Shown piece after piece: positions 17,282 through 26,035 of a DNA stretch of 42,643 nucleotides. The stretch comes from Anaerolineae bacterium (GTDB lineage Bacteria; Chloroflexota; Anaerolineae; 4572-78; J111), in NCBI GenBank assembly GCA_016931895.1, contig JAFGDY010000039.1, positions 1 to 42,643 of the forward strand, read 5' to 3'. Position numbers and translations under genes: made by a program. The notes below the pieces were generated by a model, which saw only the letters and a list, made by a program, of their open reading frames with translations, ran no database searches and was not told where the DNA came from. Each line of letters begins with the position of its first letter. The first letter of the stretch is position 1.

Positions 17282-17287
17282 AGTTTT
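17257..17287 (+). terminator. Rho-independent terminator overlapping the panE stop
   Basis: CTCTAAAGGT (17257-17266) pairs perfectly with ACCTTTAGAG (17274-17283) over a 7-nt loop, followed by TTTT. The panE stop codon (17279-17281) is inside the right arm. Confidence 0.75.
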
Positions 17288-17324
17288 CAAACAAGGCCCG
17301 GCAAATTTTTGGAGAGGGAGCATA

Positions 17325-18104
17325 ATGTCCCAAAATCTAAAAGCAAAAACACAGGCCCAATTTGGTCGGTCAAGCCATGCTTACGCTACCAGTACTATTC
17401 ACGCCAAAGGCCAAAGCCTGGCGCTGCTGGTTGAATTGGTTCAACCCGAAACCAACTGGCAAATGTTAGATGTTGGCACGGGCGCCGGCCATACGGCGTT
17501 GGCCTTTGCTCCGCATGTGGCCGGGGTAACGGCCACCGACTTAACCGGGGCCATGGTCAAAAAAACCACCGAGTTAGCCGCTCAACGGGGCTTGACCAAC
17601 GTTAAAACCAAAATTGCCGATGCGGAAGCATTGCCTTTTGCCAACGCCTCGTTTGACCTGGTTACTTGCCGGTTGGCGTTTCATCATTTTCCCCATCCCC
17701 AACAGGCCACGCGCGAATTTGCGCGCGTGCTCAAGCCCGGCGGTTGGCTCGGTTTTGCAGATAACTTCACCGGGCCAGATAGGGCCGCAGCCACATATTA
17801 CAACGCCTATGAAAAACTGCGCGACCCTTCGCATCATTGGGTTTATCCCCTGGCCGATTTGCAGGAAATGTGGGCAGAAGTTGGACTACAAATAATCGTC
17901 GGCCGTGAATTAAAAAAAGAGCTTGAATTCCAAAACTGGGCCGACCGGATGCGCGTCTCCGCCCCTGACAAAGAAGAGTTAGTAGCCATGATGCGCCACC
18001 TTCCCCCCACCCTCCAGCCGTTTTTGGCACCCCGCTGGGCGGATGGAACCATGTACTTCACCCTACACGAAGTAGTGCTGGTGGCACGCTTGCCCCAAGA
18101 TTAA
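17325..18104 (+). CDS. Class I SAM-dependent methyltransferase (UbiE-like)
   Basis: 259 residues. The Rossmann methyltransferase motifs are clear: motif I LDVGTGAGHTAL (about 48-59), an acidic residue in ATDLTG, motif II-like IADAEALPF, the post-I segment FDLVTCRLAFHHF, and motif III VLKPGGWLGFAD. It uses S-adenosylmethionine. The closest general type is the UbiE/COQ5 or Methyltransf_11 group, which methylates small molecules such as quinones. The substrate cannot be read from the sequence. The start has GGAGAGGGAG just upstream, 4 nt before the ATG. It lies 43 bp after panE but is separated from it by a terminator. Confidence 0.93.
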   Translation: MSQNLKAKTQAQFGRSSHAYATSTIHAKGQSLALLVELVQPETNWQMLDVGTGAGHTALAFAPHVAGVTATDLTGAMVKKTTELAAQRGLTNVKTKIADAEALPFANASFDLVTCRLAFHHFPHPQQATREFARVLKPGGWLGFADNFTGPDRAAATYYNAYEKLRDPSHHWVYPLADLQEMWAEVGLQIIVGRELKKELEFQNWADRMRVSAPDKEELVAMMRHLPPTLQPFLAPRWADGTMYFTLHEVVLVARLPQD

Positions 18105-18146
18105 GGATGGCAGGGCGCGTTCAACCGCAAAACGAGACCCGCTTTT

Positions 18147-18174
18147 TTGAAACCGGGCAAGGTATCATTACAAT
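18147..18174 (+). promoter_or_regulatory. Candidate miaB promoter
   Basis: TTGAAA (18147-18152), a 16-bp spacer and TACAAT (18169-18174). Transcription would start near 18181, about 75 nt before the miaB ATG. Confidence 0.5.
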
Positions 18175-18255
18175 GTTGAATGTTGAAATAATGCGGTTGA
18201 GGTTTTGGCTTTAAGGAATTGGTCAAAACAATTCCCGGCCAGGAGTGGATTGTTG

Positions 18256-19596
18256 ATGAAGTATCACATTTGGACCGCCGGTTGTCAAATGAACGTGGCC
18301 GACTCCCAGCGGGTGGGATCGGAACTGGAAAAACTTGGCTACCGTTACACCGGCAATTACCGCCAGGCCGACGTGGTGGTGCTGAACACCTGCGTGGTGC
18401 GCCAGAGCGCCGAAGATAAGGCGACCGGCTTTCTGTGGAGTCTCAAACCCATTAAGGAAGCTAAACCGGATAAAACCATCGCCCTGATGGGCTGCATGGT
18501 GGGGGTCAGGGGCAACGGCAAGCTGGCCCAGGCTTTTCCCCACGTAGACGTGTTTATGCCGCCCAGCCGGCCGGACCCGCTGGTTGACTTTTTACTGGCC
18601 CGCCAGAGCGAGCAGGCCACACTGGAATATCGTCACAAATTACAAAACGAGGAGCTAGCCCTGGCCTTGCCCCGGCGCCAACAAAATAATCTGGTAGCGG
18701 CCTACGTGCCCATCATTTACGGCTGCAATCACGTGTGCGCCTTCTGCGTCATCCCTTCCCGGCGCGGGCGGGAACGCAGCCGGCCGGCAGGTGAGATTGC
18801 CGCCGAGATTCGCAGCCTGGCGGCCCAGGGCGTGCGCGAAGTGACCCTGTTGGGCCAAATTGTGGACCGGTACGGGTTTGATATTCCCCACGGCCCGCGC
18901 CTGCCCGACCTGCTGCGGGTTATTCACCAGATTGACGACCTGTATCGTCTTCGCTTTTTGACCAGCCACCCCAGCTACATGACCGACGAACTGCTAGACA
19001 CGGTGGCCGAACTGCCCAAAGTGTGCGAACACATCGAAGTTCCCCACCAGGCCGGCGATGACGAAGTGCTGGCCCGCATGAAACGGGAATACGACATGGT
19101 CGGCTACTACAATTTAATTCGCCGCATCCGGGAACGGATGCCCACCGTCTCCATTGCCACCGACGTCATTGTCGGCTTCCCCGGTGAAACGGAAACCCAA
19201 TTCCAGCATACCCTGGACACCCTGGCCGAATTAAAACTGGATATTTGCCACGTAGCCATGTACTCGCCGCGGCCCGGCACGGTTTCGGCCAAAATGATGC
19301 CGGATGACGTGCCGCCGGAAGAGAAAAAACGCCGGTTACAAGCAGTCAATAATTTGCAAGAGCAGATTGTGGCCGAGATCAACGCCCGGCTGTTGGGCCA
19401 AACCGTGGAAATTCTGGTCGAAGAAAAACAGCGCGGGCGCTGGAAAGGCCGCACCCGCACCAACAAATTAGTTTTTTTTGAAGATGACGCTCACCAATGG
19501 CAGGGCCAACTGGTAAACGTAAAAATCACCTGGACCGGCCCGTGGAGCATGCGCGGCATTATTGAGGTGAGGGAACCGGCACCTGGAACTTCATGA
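18256..19596 (+). CDS. miaB: tRNA-2-methylthio-N6-isopentenyladenosine synthase (MiaB family)
   Basis: 446 residues from the ATG at 18256, which has AGGAG about 10 nt upstream; the open frame extends 17 codons further without such a site. A radical-SAM methylthiotransferase: the N-terminal UPF0004 domain carries C10 (AGCQMN), C46 (NTCVV) and C80 (MGCMVG) for the auxiliary 4Fe-4S cluster. The radical-SAM triad is C157, C161 and C164 (CNHVCAFC). A TRAM domain with GQTVEILVE closes the protein. MiaB adds a methylthio group to i6A37 in tRNAs that read UNN codons. The CQMN/ADS N-terminus favours MiaB over MtaB or RimO. Its 3' end overlaps the convergent NHL-glycosyltransferase gene by 38 bp. Confidence 0.93.
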   Translation: MKYHIWTAGCQMNVADSQRVGSELEKLGYRYTGNYRQADVVVLNTCVVRQSAEDKATGFLWSLKPIKEAKPDKTIALMGCMVGVRGNGKLAQAFPHVDVFMPPSRPDPLVDFLLARQSEQATLEYRHKLQNEELALALPRRQQNNLVAAYVPIIYGCNHVCAFCVIPSRRGRERSRPAGEIAAEIRSLAAQGVREVTLLGQIVDRYGFDIPHGPRLPDLLRVIHQIDDLYRLRFLTSHPSYMTDELLDTVAELPKVCEHIEVPHQAGDDEVLARMKREYDMVGYYNLIRRIRERMPTVSIATDVIVGFPGETETQFQHTLDTLAELKLDICHVAMYSPRPGTVSAKMMPDDVPPEEKKRRLQAVNNLQEQIVAEINARLLGQTVEILVEEKQRGRWKGRTRTNKLVFFEDDAHQWQGQLVNVKITWTGPWSMRGIIEVREPAPGTS

Positions 19597-22500
19597 CCCG
19601 GTTATTGTCAGAGTCGGCTACCAGCACATGGCCCTCGATGTCAACCGCCAGGCCAACCGGCAGGGCAAATGAGGCCCGGTCCTGGCCATATTGGCCCCAG
19701 GTTACCAGAACGTTACCGTTACTATCGTAAGCAATCACCCGGTAGCCTTCGGGGTCGCTGATGAAAACCCGATCTTGGTTATCAATGGTCAGGTAGGGTT
19801 TGTTGACCACACTTTCCCCTTCCCAGCCCACCACTTCCCATTGAATGATAGGATTGAAGTTAGAATCAAATTTCTGGACGCGCCGGTTCCAGGTATCGGC
19901 CACATAGAAGTTGCCCTGGCTGTCAATATCAATGCCCACGGGTTCTTCAAACGTGCCGGGCACAATACCCCCGCCACCCCAGGCCTGTAAAAATCCCCCG
20001 GTGGGGGTAAATTTTTGCACCCGTTTATTGCCGGTATCGGTAACGTACACGTTGCCCTGGGCGTCAAGGGCAATATCGCGCGGTCCCCAGAAGTTGCCGG
20101 GTTCGGCCTGCGGGTCGGTTTGCACATTGGCAAAGGCGCCAAAGGCAGCTAAAAATTCACCGTTGGCGGAAAATTTTTGGATACGATGATTCCAGGTATC
20201 GGCCACGTATACCGTGCCATCCGGGGCCACGGCAATACCCCACGGCTCGTTGAACTGGCCCGGCGCAGCACCTTCGCTGCCCCAGATAAAGAGGAAATTG
20301 CCCGCCGGGTCAAAAACCTGGATCCGGTGATTGCCGCTATCGGCCACATAGATGCGCCCGTCGGGGGCTACGGCCAAGTTGCGCGGGGTTACAAATTGAC
20401 CCTCTCCCTGGCCGTTGCTGCCCCAAATTTGCAGGGCATCGGTTTCGGCTCGTTTACCTTCGTAGGGGTCCAGGCTGGGGGCCTGCACCAATTCAATGGG
20501 ACCACTCTGGTAGTCCCATATATCGTTAAGCACGTCTTTGCGCACGTAAAGGTAAAAACGATGCACATAGGGCCACTCGTTGAGTTCGTAATCCTCATAT
20601 TCCCGGTAAAACCAGATTTTCCACAGTTTGCGCCAATTGTCCTTAACCGTTTGCCGGCGGGCGGCCTGGGCCTCGGCGGTGTCGGCGGCCAGGTCTGCCG
20701 GTGGCGGGCCGATAACGTAATTTTGCCATAACTTGGTCAAGGTTTGGTCTTTATAATCCTCAATCGGCCACCACACCAGCCGGTAGCGGTAGCGGGTATA
20801 TCTATCGCCCAAAAAGGGTTTGGCCTTGCTCTCATTGGCCGAGCCGACAATGACAATGGGTGAATCCAACGCCTCGCGGGTGGGATTTTCGCCATAGTAG
20901 GCCCGGTTGGGATACTGGCGCATGTACCACTCCAGCGGCCATGTGGAATCATTGTCGTAGGCTACTTTGATCTGTTTGTCACCCACCGTGCGGCGGGAGA
21001 TGTCGTCAATCTGGTTCAGCACCAGTTTCACATCCGGCGAAGCGTGGGCATAAACCATCACCTCATTGACATAATCATAATTGATATAATTGAACATCCA
21101 GGCAAAACGGATGGTCAACAGGCTGAGTACCAAAAGCAGGGTAACAAAAGCGATGCGTAATGCCGCCCCCAGCCCCATTCTGACACTGTAATACCAGACG
21201 ACTACGGCCAGACCCAGCAAAACAATCAAGGCCAGGAAAAATTGGAACGTTTCCTGAATATCGTTGATGGATTGTCCCTGGAATGGTTCTGCGGTAAATA
21301 GAGCAATCAAGGTAGGAATAGTCAAGAGCAGCCCCCCGCCCAGGATAAGCCCGCCTTTTTGCCGTGCTTCCGACCAGTTGAAACGACGCAGCACTGTCTG
21401 GATAACGTGCGCGGCCAGGAACACAAAGGGCAGCGTGAGATGAACGGACAGCCAGGGCATTTTTTCCCCGGCCCAGCTATAAATCACCACGGCCAGCAAG
21501 GTCCAGTAAATAACAAAGGCCGCAAACGTTCCCCCATCCGAAGGCCAGATGGCGCGGGGAGAGGACGCATCCGCTGGCTGGGCTGTCTCTGAGTTGGTAT
21601 GGGCCGGAAAGCCTCTGGGACGAAACAGGTACGCCAGGCTACCGCCGAGTCCAATCAGCACCGGCAAAAACTCATACATGGGCACCAGGAAAAGGTAATA
21701 ATACCAGGGCTGTGAACCGCGTTCTACTTCCTGCTGGCTGAGCCAGTAGTGCAAGGCGCCATACGTGCCCGTAGCCAGGCCGCCAATATTGGAGAAAAAG
21801 GTGGTATACAGGAGCACAAAAATGATGGCGGCCGCCACCAAAGCCTGCATTAGCACCGGCAGGCGTTCCGAGAGGCTAACGATCATCGCCGTGACCGGCC
21901 GGTTGTTTCGATCCACGCCAAGTTGGATCAAAACCGCGCCAATGAGCAGGCCAATCAGCATGATGGTCATGCCAATATAGTCCCAGGCATCAAACCCTGC
22001 TGCTGCTTCAGTCCCTGCCGCCGGCAGCAAGGTATCGGCCTGGGCGGCCAAAATGGCAATAACAATAACCAGCAATAGAATCAGGCCCACCAGAAAAACA
22101 TTAAGCCACAACCGCGACGATTTGACGTTTTCCCAAACCCAGGCCCAGAAGATAAAGGTGAAACCAATAAACCCATGAATAAAGGCCACCTCTTTGGTGG
22201 TCAACATAAAACTTATGGCTATAGTGCCAATAAATAGCCAGCGGTTGGACCGGGTGCGCATGTATTGAAAGAAGGCCAGCACCATCAGCACAGTCCACAC
22301 AGAAATGTAAATATCGTTGCGAATGTAGCGGCTGTAGTAAAGCAAGCCTGGCGATATCAGAATCATAAACGAAGCGACCAGCGCGCCCAGCCGGCCCAAC
22401 CAGGGCCGGAACCAATACGGCAGCATCACCAGGGCAATGCCAAAGAGGGCGGTTGAGAGCCGGGCCGTAAAATCATTATCGCCAAACAGAAAATACATGA

Positions 22501-22762
22501 GCGCGGTGATGTGAAACAGAAACGGCCCATGCATCAAGGGATCATGATGGTAGCCTTTACCCGCGTAAAGATTCCAGGAGTAGAGCGTGTGCAGGCTTTC
22601 ATCATGACTCATTACCCGCGTGCCCAAATCGTAAAAACGGGTGATAACGGCCAGGAGGAAGAGAATGATATACAGCGCCACTTCCCAATTGAGGGTGAAG
22701 GTGTTCAAAAGGGGCAGGTCTAAGCCGCTTTTTTTGTTGATCGTATTGTTTTGAACGGTCAA
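19559..22762 (-). CDS. Agl23-like membrane glycosyltransferase fused to NHL beta-propeller
   Basis: 1067 residues from a TTG at 22760-22762, chosen because AAAAGGAG lies 6 nt upstream. An ATG at 22807 has no ribosome-binding site. The N-terminal two thirds is a polytopic GT-C-fold protein with about a dozen membrane helices. It has the Agl23-type signature (GTRVMSHDESLH, with D54 and E55 at the catalytic acidic pair, then HDPLMHGPFLFH). The C-terminal 280 or so residues hold six NHL repeats of the type P..IAV.PDG.VYVADT.NHR[IV]QKF, which should fold as an extracytoplasmic beta-propeller. GT39-like enzymes transfer sugars from lipid-phosphate donors; the propeller may bind glycan or protein. 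It follows the GT39-like gene and probably shares its transcript. Confidence 0.92.
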   Translation of the reverse strand: MTVQNNTINKKSGLDLPLLNTFTLNWEVALYIILFLLAVITRFYDLGTRVMSHDESLHTLYSWNLYAGKGYHHDPLMHGPFLFHITALMYFLFGDNDFTARLSTALFGIALVMLPYWFRPWLGRLGALVASFMILISPGLLYYSRYIRNDIYISVWTVLMVLAFFQYMRTRSNRWLFIGTIAISFMLTTKEVAFIHGFIGFTFIFWAWVWENVKSSRLWLNVFLVGLILLLVIVIAILAAQADTLLPAAGTEAAAGFDAWDYIGMTIMLIGLLIGAVLIQLGVDRNNRPVTAMIVSLSERLPVLMQALVAAAIIFVLLYTTFFSNIGGLATGTYGALHYWLSQQEVERGSQPWYYYLFLVPMYEFLPVLIGLGGSLAYLFRPRGFPAHTNSETAQPADASSPRAIWPSDGGTFAAFVIYWTLLAVVIYSWAGEKMPWLSVHLTLPFVFLAAHVIQTVLRRFNWSEARQKGGLILGGGLLLTIPTLIALFTAEPFQGQSINDIQETFQFFLALIVLLGLAVVVWYYSVRMGLGAALRIAFVTLLLVLSLLTIRFAWMFNYINYDYVNEVMVYAHASPDVKLVLNQIDDISRRTVGDKQIKVAYDNDSTWPLEWYMRQYPNRAYYGENPTREALDSPIVIVGSANESKAKPFLGDRYTRYRYRLVWWPIEDYKDQTLTKLWQNYVIGPPPADLAADTAEAQAARRQTVKDNWRKLWKIWFYREYEDYELNEWPYVHRFYLYVRKDVLNDIWDYQSGPIELVQAPSLDPYEGKRAETDALQIWGSNGQGEGQFVTPRNLAVAPDGRIYVADSGNHRIQVFDPAGNFLFIWGSEGAAPGQFNEPWGIAVAPDGTVYVADTWNHRIQKFSANGEFLAAFGAFANVQTDPQAEPGNFWGPRDIALDAQGNVYVTDTGNKRVQKFTPTGGFLQAWGGGGIVPGTFEEPVGIDIDSQGNFYVADTWNRRVQKFDSNFNPIIQWEVVGWEGESVVNKPYLTIDNQDRVFISDPEGYRVIAYDSNGNVLVTWGQYGQDRASFALPVGLAVDIEGHVLVADSDNNRVMKFQVPVPSPQ

Positions 22763-22840
22763 GGTGCGCTCCTTTTCAGGTAAATGGTAGACAGTAGACA
22801 GGGCCATGTGGGAAAGAAGAAAGGTCTACTGCTGAATATT

Positions 22841-24709
22841 TTAATTTTCGGGCAGGCGTAACCATAGAACAACTTTATCCCCGGTGGGTAACTCGTTGGT
22901 ATGGCGGTAAATTAGCCACGTGATCAATGTTTTTGACGGCAAACCGGCCGGCGACCAACGAGCGTTCAGGGCAAAGTCCTGCCCAAAATAGGCCTGATCC
23001 AAACCCAATTCGTCGGTAGGGGGGGTAATGATGGCCGTGGTAGGTGTATTGAGGTTGGAGGCAATCGCCAGGTGGCGGTAGTTTCGTAATTGCCATTGCA
23101 GGGCCGGGCTGGCCACTCTGGCCAGGGTTACGTCCAGCAAGGTTTCATCACCCACCCGGCGAGCCGATTGGTTGGCCAGGGTGTCGGCCAACAGTTCCAG
23201 GCCGGTTGCCGGTGGGGTTCCGGCCAGGGGTTGGTAGGGCAGGTAACGCAGCGATCCAAAATTTAAACGCCAGCCAATGCTAACGGCGCATAACACGCCC
23301 AGCGTTACCCCAACCAGGCCCAGACCCCGCAGGGCAATTTCGGGGCCGTTCATAAACCAGAAAAAGCCAAATATAAATAGAAAAAGAAGGGGGGGGATGG
23401 TTAACACTATCAATTGCATCCAAATAGCATTTTGGCAAAGCCAGGGGATGGGGAAAATACAATCACGCGTAAGCCAGCCGGTCACCAGAATATAGCCAAT
23501 ACTGGCTATCACCAGGCCAACGGCCAGGATAAGGCCTTCGTTTTGCCAGGCACCATGCTTTTGGATACCTGCCCATAGTTCGGCCAGGGCAAAAGCAGCC
23601 AAAAAAGCCAACGGCGTTACCAACAAAATAACATTGCCGGTGGGACGGCCGGCCATGAGCACGTCAAGCACCAACAAGCCCACAAACCAGAGGCTAAAAC
23701 TGACCATCAACAGGCTGCGGCGCACCAGGGTTATGGCCAGGCCGGCCAGGCCGCTAAAAACCAGCAACGGCTCGTAAATGGTCAACAAAAATACGGCGTT
23801 GAAACCGGCCTCGGGATGCGGGGCAAAACTGAAACGGTTGAACCAATCAGGCAAAGCGCCGGTCAAGACGCCCAGACCGCTCACGTTGAATAGCGCAGTA
23901 GTAGAGAATAAAACCAGGGCCACCACAAAAAAGATACCGGCCTGACCCCAGGGAGGAATTGAACCCGTATCGGTAGCCTTATCTTCAGCCTCGCTCCTTT
24001 CTTTCTCCAAAGTTTTAAAAGCCGGAAACTGGACAAAGATAATCAGGCCAAAAACTAACACGATGGAAAAGGCCATTGGCCCGGCCGCAAACATCAAAGC
24101 CAACCCTACCGCCGCCAGTAGAAACCAACGCCGTTGTCTGCCCGTAGCCCAATTGAAAAAGCCGCTCACCACCAGCAAGGTCCCCACTGCCACCCCGATT
24201 TCGGGATTGAGCGTGCGCGAGAGATAGATAGCGCCGGGGGAAATGGCCAGTAGAAATGAGGCCAGTAAGCAGACTCGCGCGCCCAGAAGACAGCGCATGG
24301 TCAGGGGCAGTAAAACCAGAGCCATGCCCAATAATGCAGCCGCGAGTCGCGCCGAAGCATCGCTGCTGCCAATCAGGAAAAAAGTGAACGTGTTCAGCGT
24401 CACTAACAGGGGGCTGTAATATTCCGCTGGGGGCAGGTCGCCGCGATAAAGGGCCAGGGCCAAGAGGCTTTGCTGCGCTTCCACGTTTGAAAGGGGATAG
24501 GTTCCCAAATTCCACAACCGCAGGCCCAGGGCCAGGATAAAAATGAGCGCGTAGAGAAAGATTTCCAGAGATAACCAGGGCAGAATAACAGGTCTGGTTT
24601 CAGAATCAGGAATTATAACCTCCTGAATTTCTGTTTCCGGCCCTGGCTTTTCCACTATTTCCGTTTTAAAAGGATGAGGTCTGATTTTTCTGCGTATCTT
24701 TTTGGTCAA
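22841..24709 (-). CDS. Divergent GT39-like (PMT/ArnT-type) membrane protein
   Basis: 622 residues with about 12 membrane helices after a basic cytoplasmic N-terminus. The first loop reads YPLSNVEAQQSLLAL where PMT/ArnT-type GT-C enzymes have a [HY]xDE motif. Glu77 is kept but the preceding Asp position is Val76, so activity is doubtful. The later region (EPLLVFSGLAGLAI, NVILLVTPLAFLAAFAL) follows the usual topology of this group. The start is uncertain: the only sensible start in frame is TTG at 24707-24709, one base after a TATAAT (24711-24716) and with no ribosome-binding site. A GTG 18 codons downstream is the alternative. It lies upstream of the Agl23-like gene (78 bp) and probably works in the same envelope glycosylation pathway. 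Confidence 0.85.
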   Translation of the reverse strand: MTKKIRRKIRPHPFKTEIVEKPGPETEIQEVIIPDSETRPVILPWLSLEIFLYALIFILALGLRLWNLGTYPLSNVEAQQSLLALALYRGDLPPAEYYSPLLVTLNTFTFFLIGSSDASARLAAALLGMALVLLPLTMRCLLGARVCLLASFLLAISPGAIYLSRTLNPEIGVAVGTLLVVSGFFNWATGRQRRWFLLAAVGLALMFAAGPMAFSIVLVFGLIIFVQFPAFKTLEKERSEAEDKATDTGSIPPWGQAGIFFVVALVLFSTTALFNVSGLGVLTGALPDWFNRFSFAPHPEAGFNAVFLLTIYEPLLVFSGLAGLAITLVRRSLLMVSFSLWFVGLLVLDVLMAGRPTGNVILLVTPLAFLAAFALAELWAGIQKHGAWQNEGLILAVGLVIASIGYILVTGWLTRDCIFPIPWLCQNAIWMQLIVLTIPPLLFLFIFGFFWFMNGPEIALRGLGLVGVTLGVLCAVSIGWRLNFGSLRYLPYQPLAGTPPATGLELLADTLANQSARRVGDETLLDVTLARVASPALQWQLRNYRHLAIASNLNTPTTAIITPPTDELGLDQAYFGQDFALNARWSPAGLPSKTLITWLIYRHTNELPTGDKVVLWLRLPEN

Positions 24710-24888
24710 GATTATACCGTTTGTGATTGATTGAAATTTTGTAGGTAAACCCTAAAGGTTGTTGAACAAATCGTTGGTCCAGGCGTCTTTAAGATTTTTT
24801 GCCCCGGAAGTTTCTAAACGGGTATCATTATAGCACAACTTTTGGCTTTGTTCATAAATAAAGCCGCATATTGCGCGCTTGTTCCTGT

Positions 24889-25410
24889 TTACGGGCCGAT
24901 CTGGCCCCCCTTGTTCCCCATTGCCGGGGGCAGCGGGGACGGGCGGCCGGTCAGAGTGGGCTGAACCGGCGGCGCAGCAGGTGTATCTACCCCCATTAAA
25001 ACCTGGATAGACGAAATAGGCGTGGCCGAAGGCCGGGGCGTCGCCAAAAATGATTGGGGGCTGACCCAGGCAGGCGACTCGGCGGAAGCGGCCGGCGTGA
25101 TTGTAACCAGGGGCGTGCTGGTGGCCAAAGGCTCCAGCAGGAAGATGCGCACAACGCCCTGGCGCAATACGTCAAAGATTGCCGCGCGCACCGGGGGCAA
25201 GGCTAATAAGGCTACTACGGCCAGCCCGGCCACCAACATGGTCCAGGCCAACCGCCGCGACGATTGAACAGCTTGCAGCTTTGGAGCCGCCAGGTGTTGT
25301 TTGACCCCTGCGACTATATTGGGTGTGGCCGGATAAGGAAAGTGAGGGGCCACTTTTTGCAGGTGGGCTGCCAACGGCTCAACGGATTGTTCAAATGATG
25401 GTTTGTTCAT
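24889..25410 (-). CDS. Single-pass membrane protein, probable anti-sigma factor
   Basis: 173 residues. A 50-residue cytoplasmic N-terminal part is followed by one membrane helix (AWTMLVAGLAVVALLALPPV, about 50-70) and a Pro/Ser/Thr-rich outer part with low-complexity TPLVTITPA and PRPSATP stretches. Its ATG overlaps the sigma-factor stop by four bases (ATGA), so translation is coupled. This layout is typical of anti-sigma factors that hold an ECF sigma at the membrane. The zinc-binding HxxxCxxC of the common ZAS type is absent, so the assignment rests on context and topology. It may belong to an unnamed anti-sigma class. Confidence 0.8.
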   Translation of the reverse strand: MNKPSFEQSVEPLAAHLQKVAPHFPYPATPNIVAGVKQHLAAPKLQAVQSSRRLAWTMLVAGLAVVALLALPPVRAAIFDVLRQGVVRIFLLEPLATSTPLVTITPAASAESPAWVSPQSFLATPRPSATPISSIQVLMGVDTPAAPPVQPTLTGRPSPLPPAMGNKGGQIGP

Positions 25411-25973
25411 ACCGCACGTTCTTCCTTTAAGGCCGGAAATTCTTTGCTTACCACCTCTCGGAGACGGTTCAGGACGCGGTGCAGGCGAGATTTAACTGTG
25501 CCGGGGGCGATGTTCATTATCTCGGCTGTTTCCGCCACCGATAGTTCCAAAAAATAGCGTAAGTAGACGATTTCCTGGTCAGCCTGGTTCAAATGCCGGA
25601 CCGCCTGCCAGAGGGTTTGGGCTTCCCATTGCTGGAGCTGCTGCTCTTGAGGCGTTGGCCCCACTGGTTCTGACTCTTGTTGAAACCACCGGCCCAGGGC
25701 CGCCAGATAACGCCCCACCGACCGGCGCCGGTTATGGGCCAAGTTGATGGTGATGCGATATAACCAGGGCCGCAGAGGCCGGGCCAGGTCAAAAAGATCC
25801 AGGGCGTAAAAAGCGCGGATAAAAGCTTCCTGGGCCACATCTTCGGCTTCGTCGGCATCGCCCAATAACAAATAGGCCAGGCGAAAGATAGCTTGTTGAT
25901 GGTGGTCAACCAGCATTGCCCACGCTTCCTCGTCTCCCTGGCGAGCCTGCGTGATGAAATCAGATTCGTTCAC
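25407..25973 (-). CDS. ECF-type RNA polymerase sigma factor
   Basis: 188 residues. Region 2 is at about 10-90 (DEEAWAMLVDHHQQAIFRLAY, DEAEDVAQEAFIRAF, RPWLYRITINLAHN) and region 4 at about 125-180 (LSVAETAEIMNIAPGTVKSRLHR, a helix-turn-helix for the -35 box). There is no region 3, as expected for ECF sigmas. The start is GTG at 25971-25973, and the only Shine-Dalgarno-like bases (GGAAAA) lie inside the 20-bp palindrome directly upstream. The downstream gene is the probable anti-sigma factor. On the minus strand a GGAAC at 26035-26031, 58 bp before the start, could be the -35 of an autoregulated ECF promoter. Target genes may include the flanking envelope genes; that is inference. Confidence 0.95.
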   Translation of the reverse strand: MNESDFITQARQGDEEAWAMLVDHHQQAIFRLAYLLLGDADEAEDVAQEAFIRAFYALDLFDLARPLRPWLYRITINLAHNRRRSVGRYLAALGRWFQQESEPVGPTPQEQQLQQWEAQTLWQAVRHLNQADQEIVYLRYFLELSVAETAEIMNIAPGTVKSRLHRVLNRLREVVSKEFPALKEERAV

Positions 25974-25976
25974 ATG

Positions 25977-25996
25977 AATCTTTTCCGGAAAAGATT
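25977..25996. promoter_or_regulatory. Perfect 20-bp palindrome before the ECF sigma gene
   Basis: AATCTTTTCC is followed directly by its complement GGAAAAGATT, with no spacer. It starts 3 bp upstream of the GTG and covers the only ribosome-binding-like bases. It fits a dimer-binding operator, or translation control by RNA pairing. A 20-bp perfect palindrome here is unlikely by chance. Confidence 0.5.
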
Positions 25997-26035
25997 ATTT
26001 TACTGCATATACACCGTCCGGTTAGAGTTGGTTCC

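Noticed and set aside
20177-20731. 184-codon plus-strand frame
   Set aside because: It is antisense to the NHL repeats of the Agl23-like gene; its periodic residues reflect those repeats.
24844-24865. GGCTTT/AAAGCC hairpin after the anti-sigma gene as a terminator
   Set aside because: Only six pairs, a 10-nt loop, and on the minus strand it is followed by A residues.
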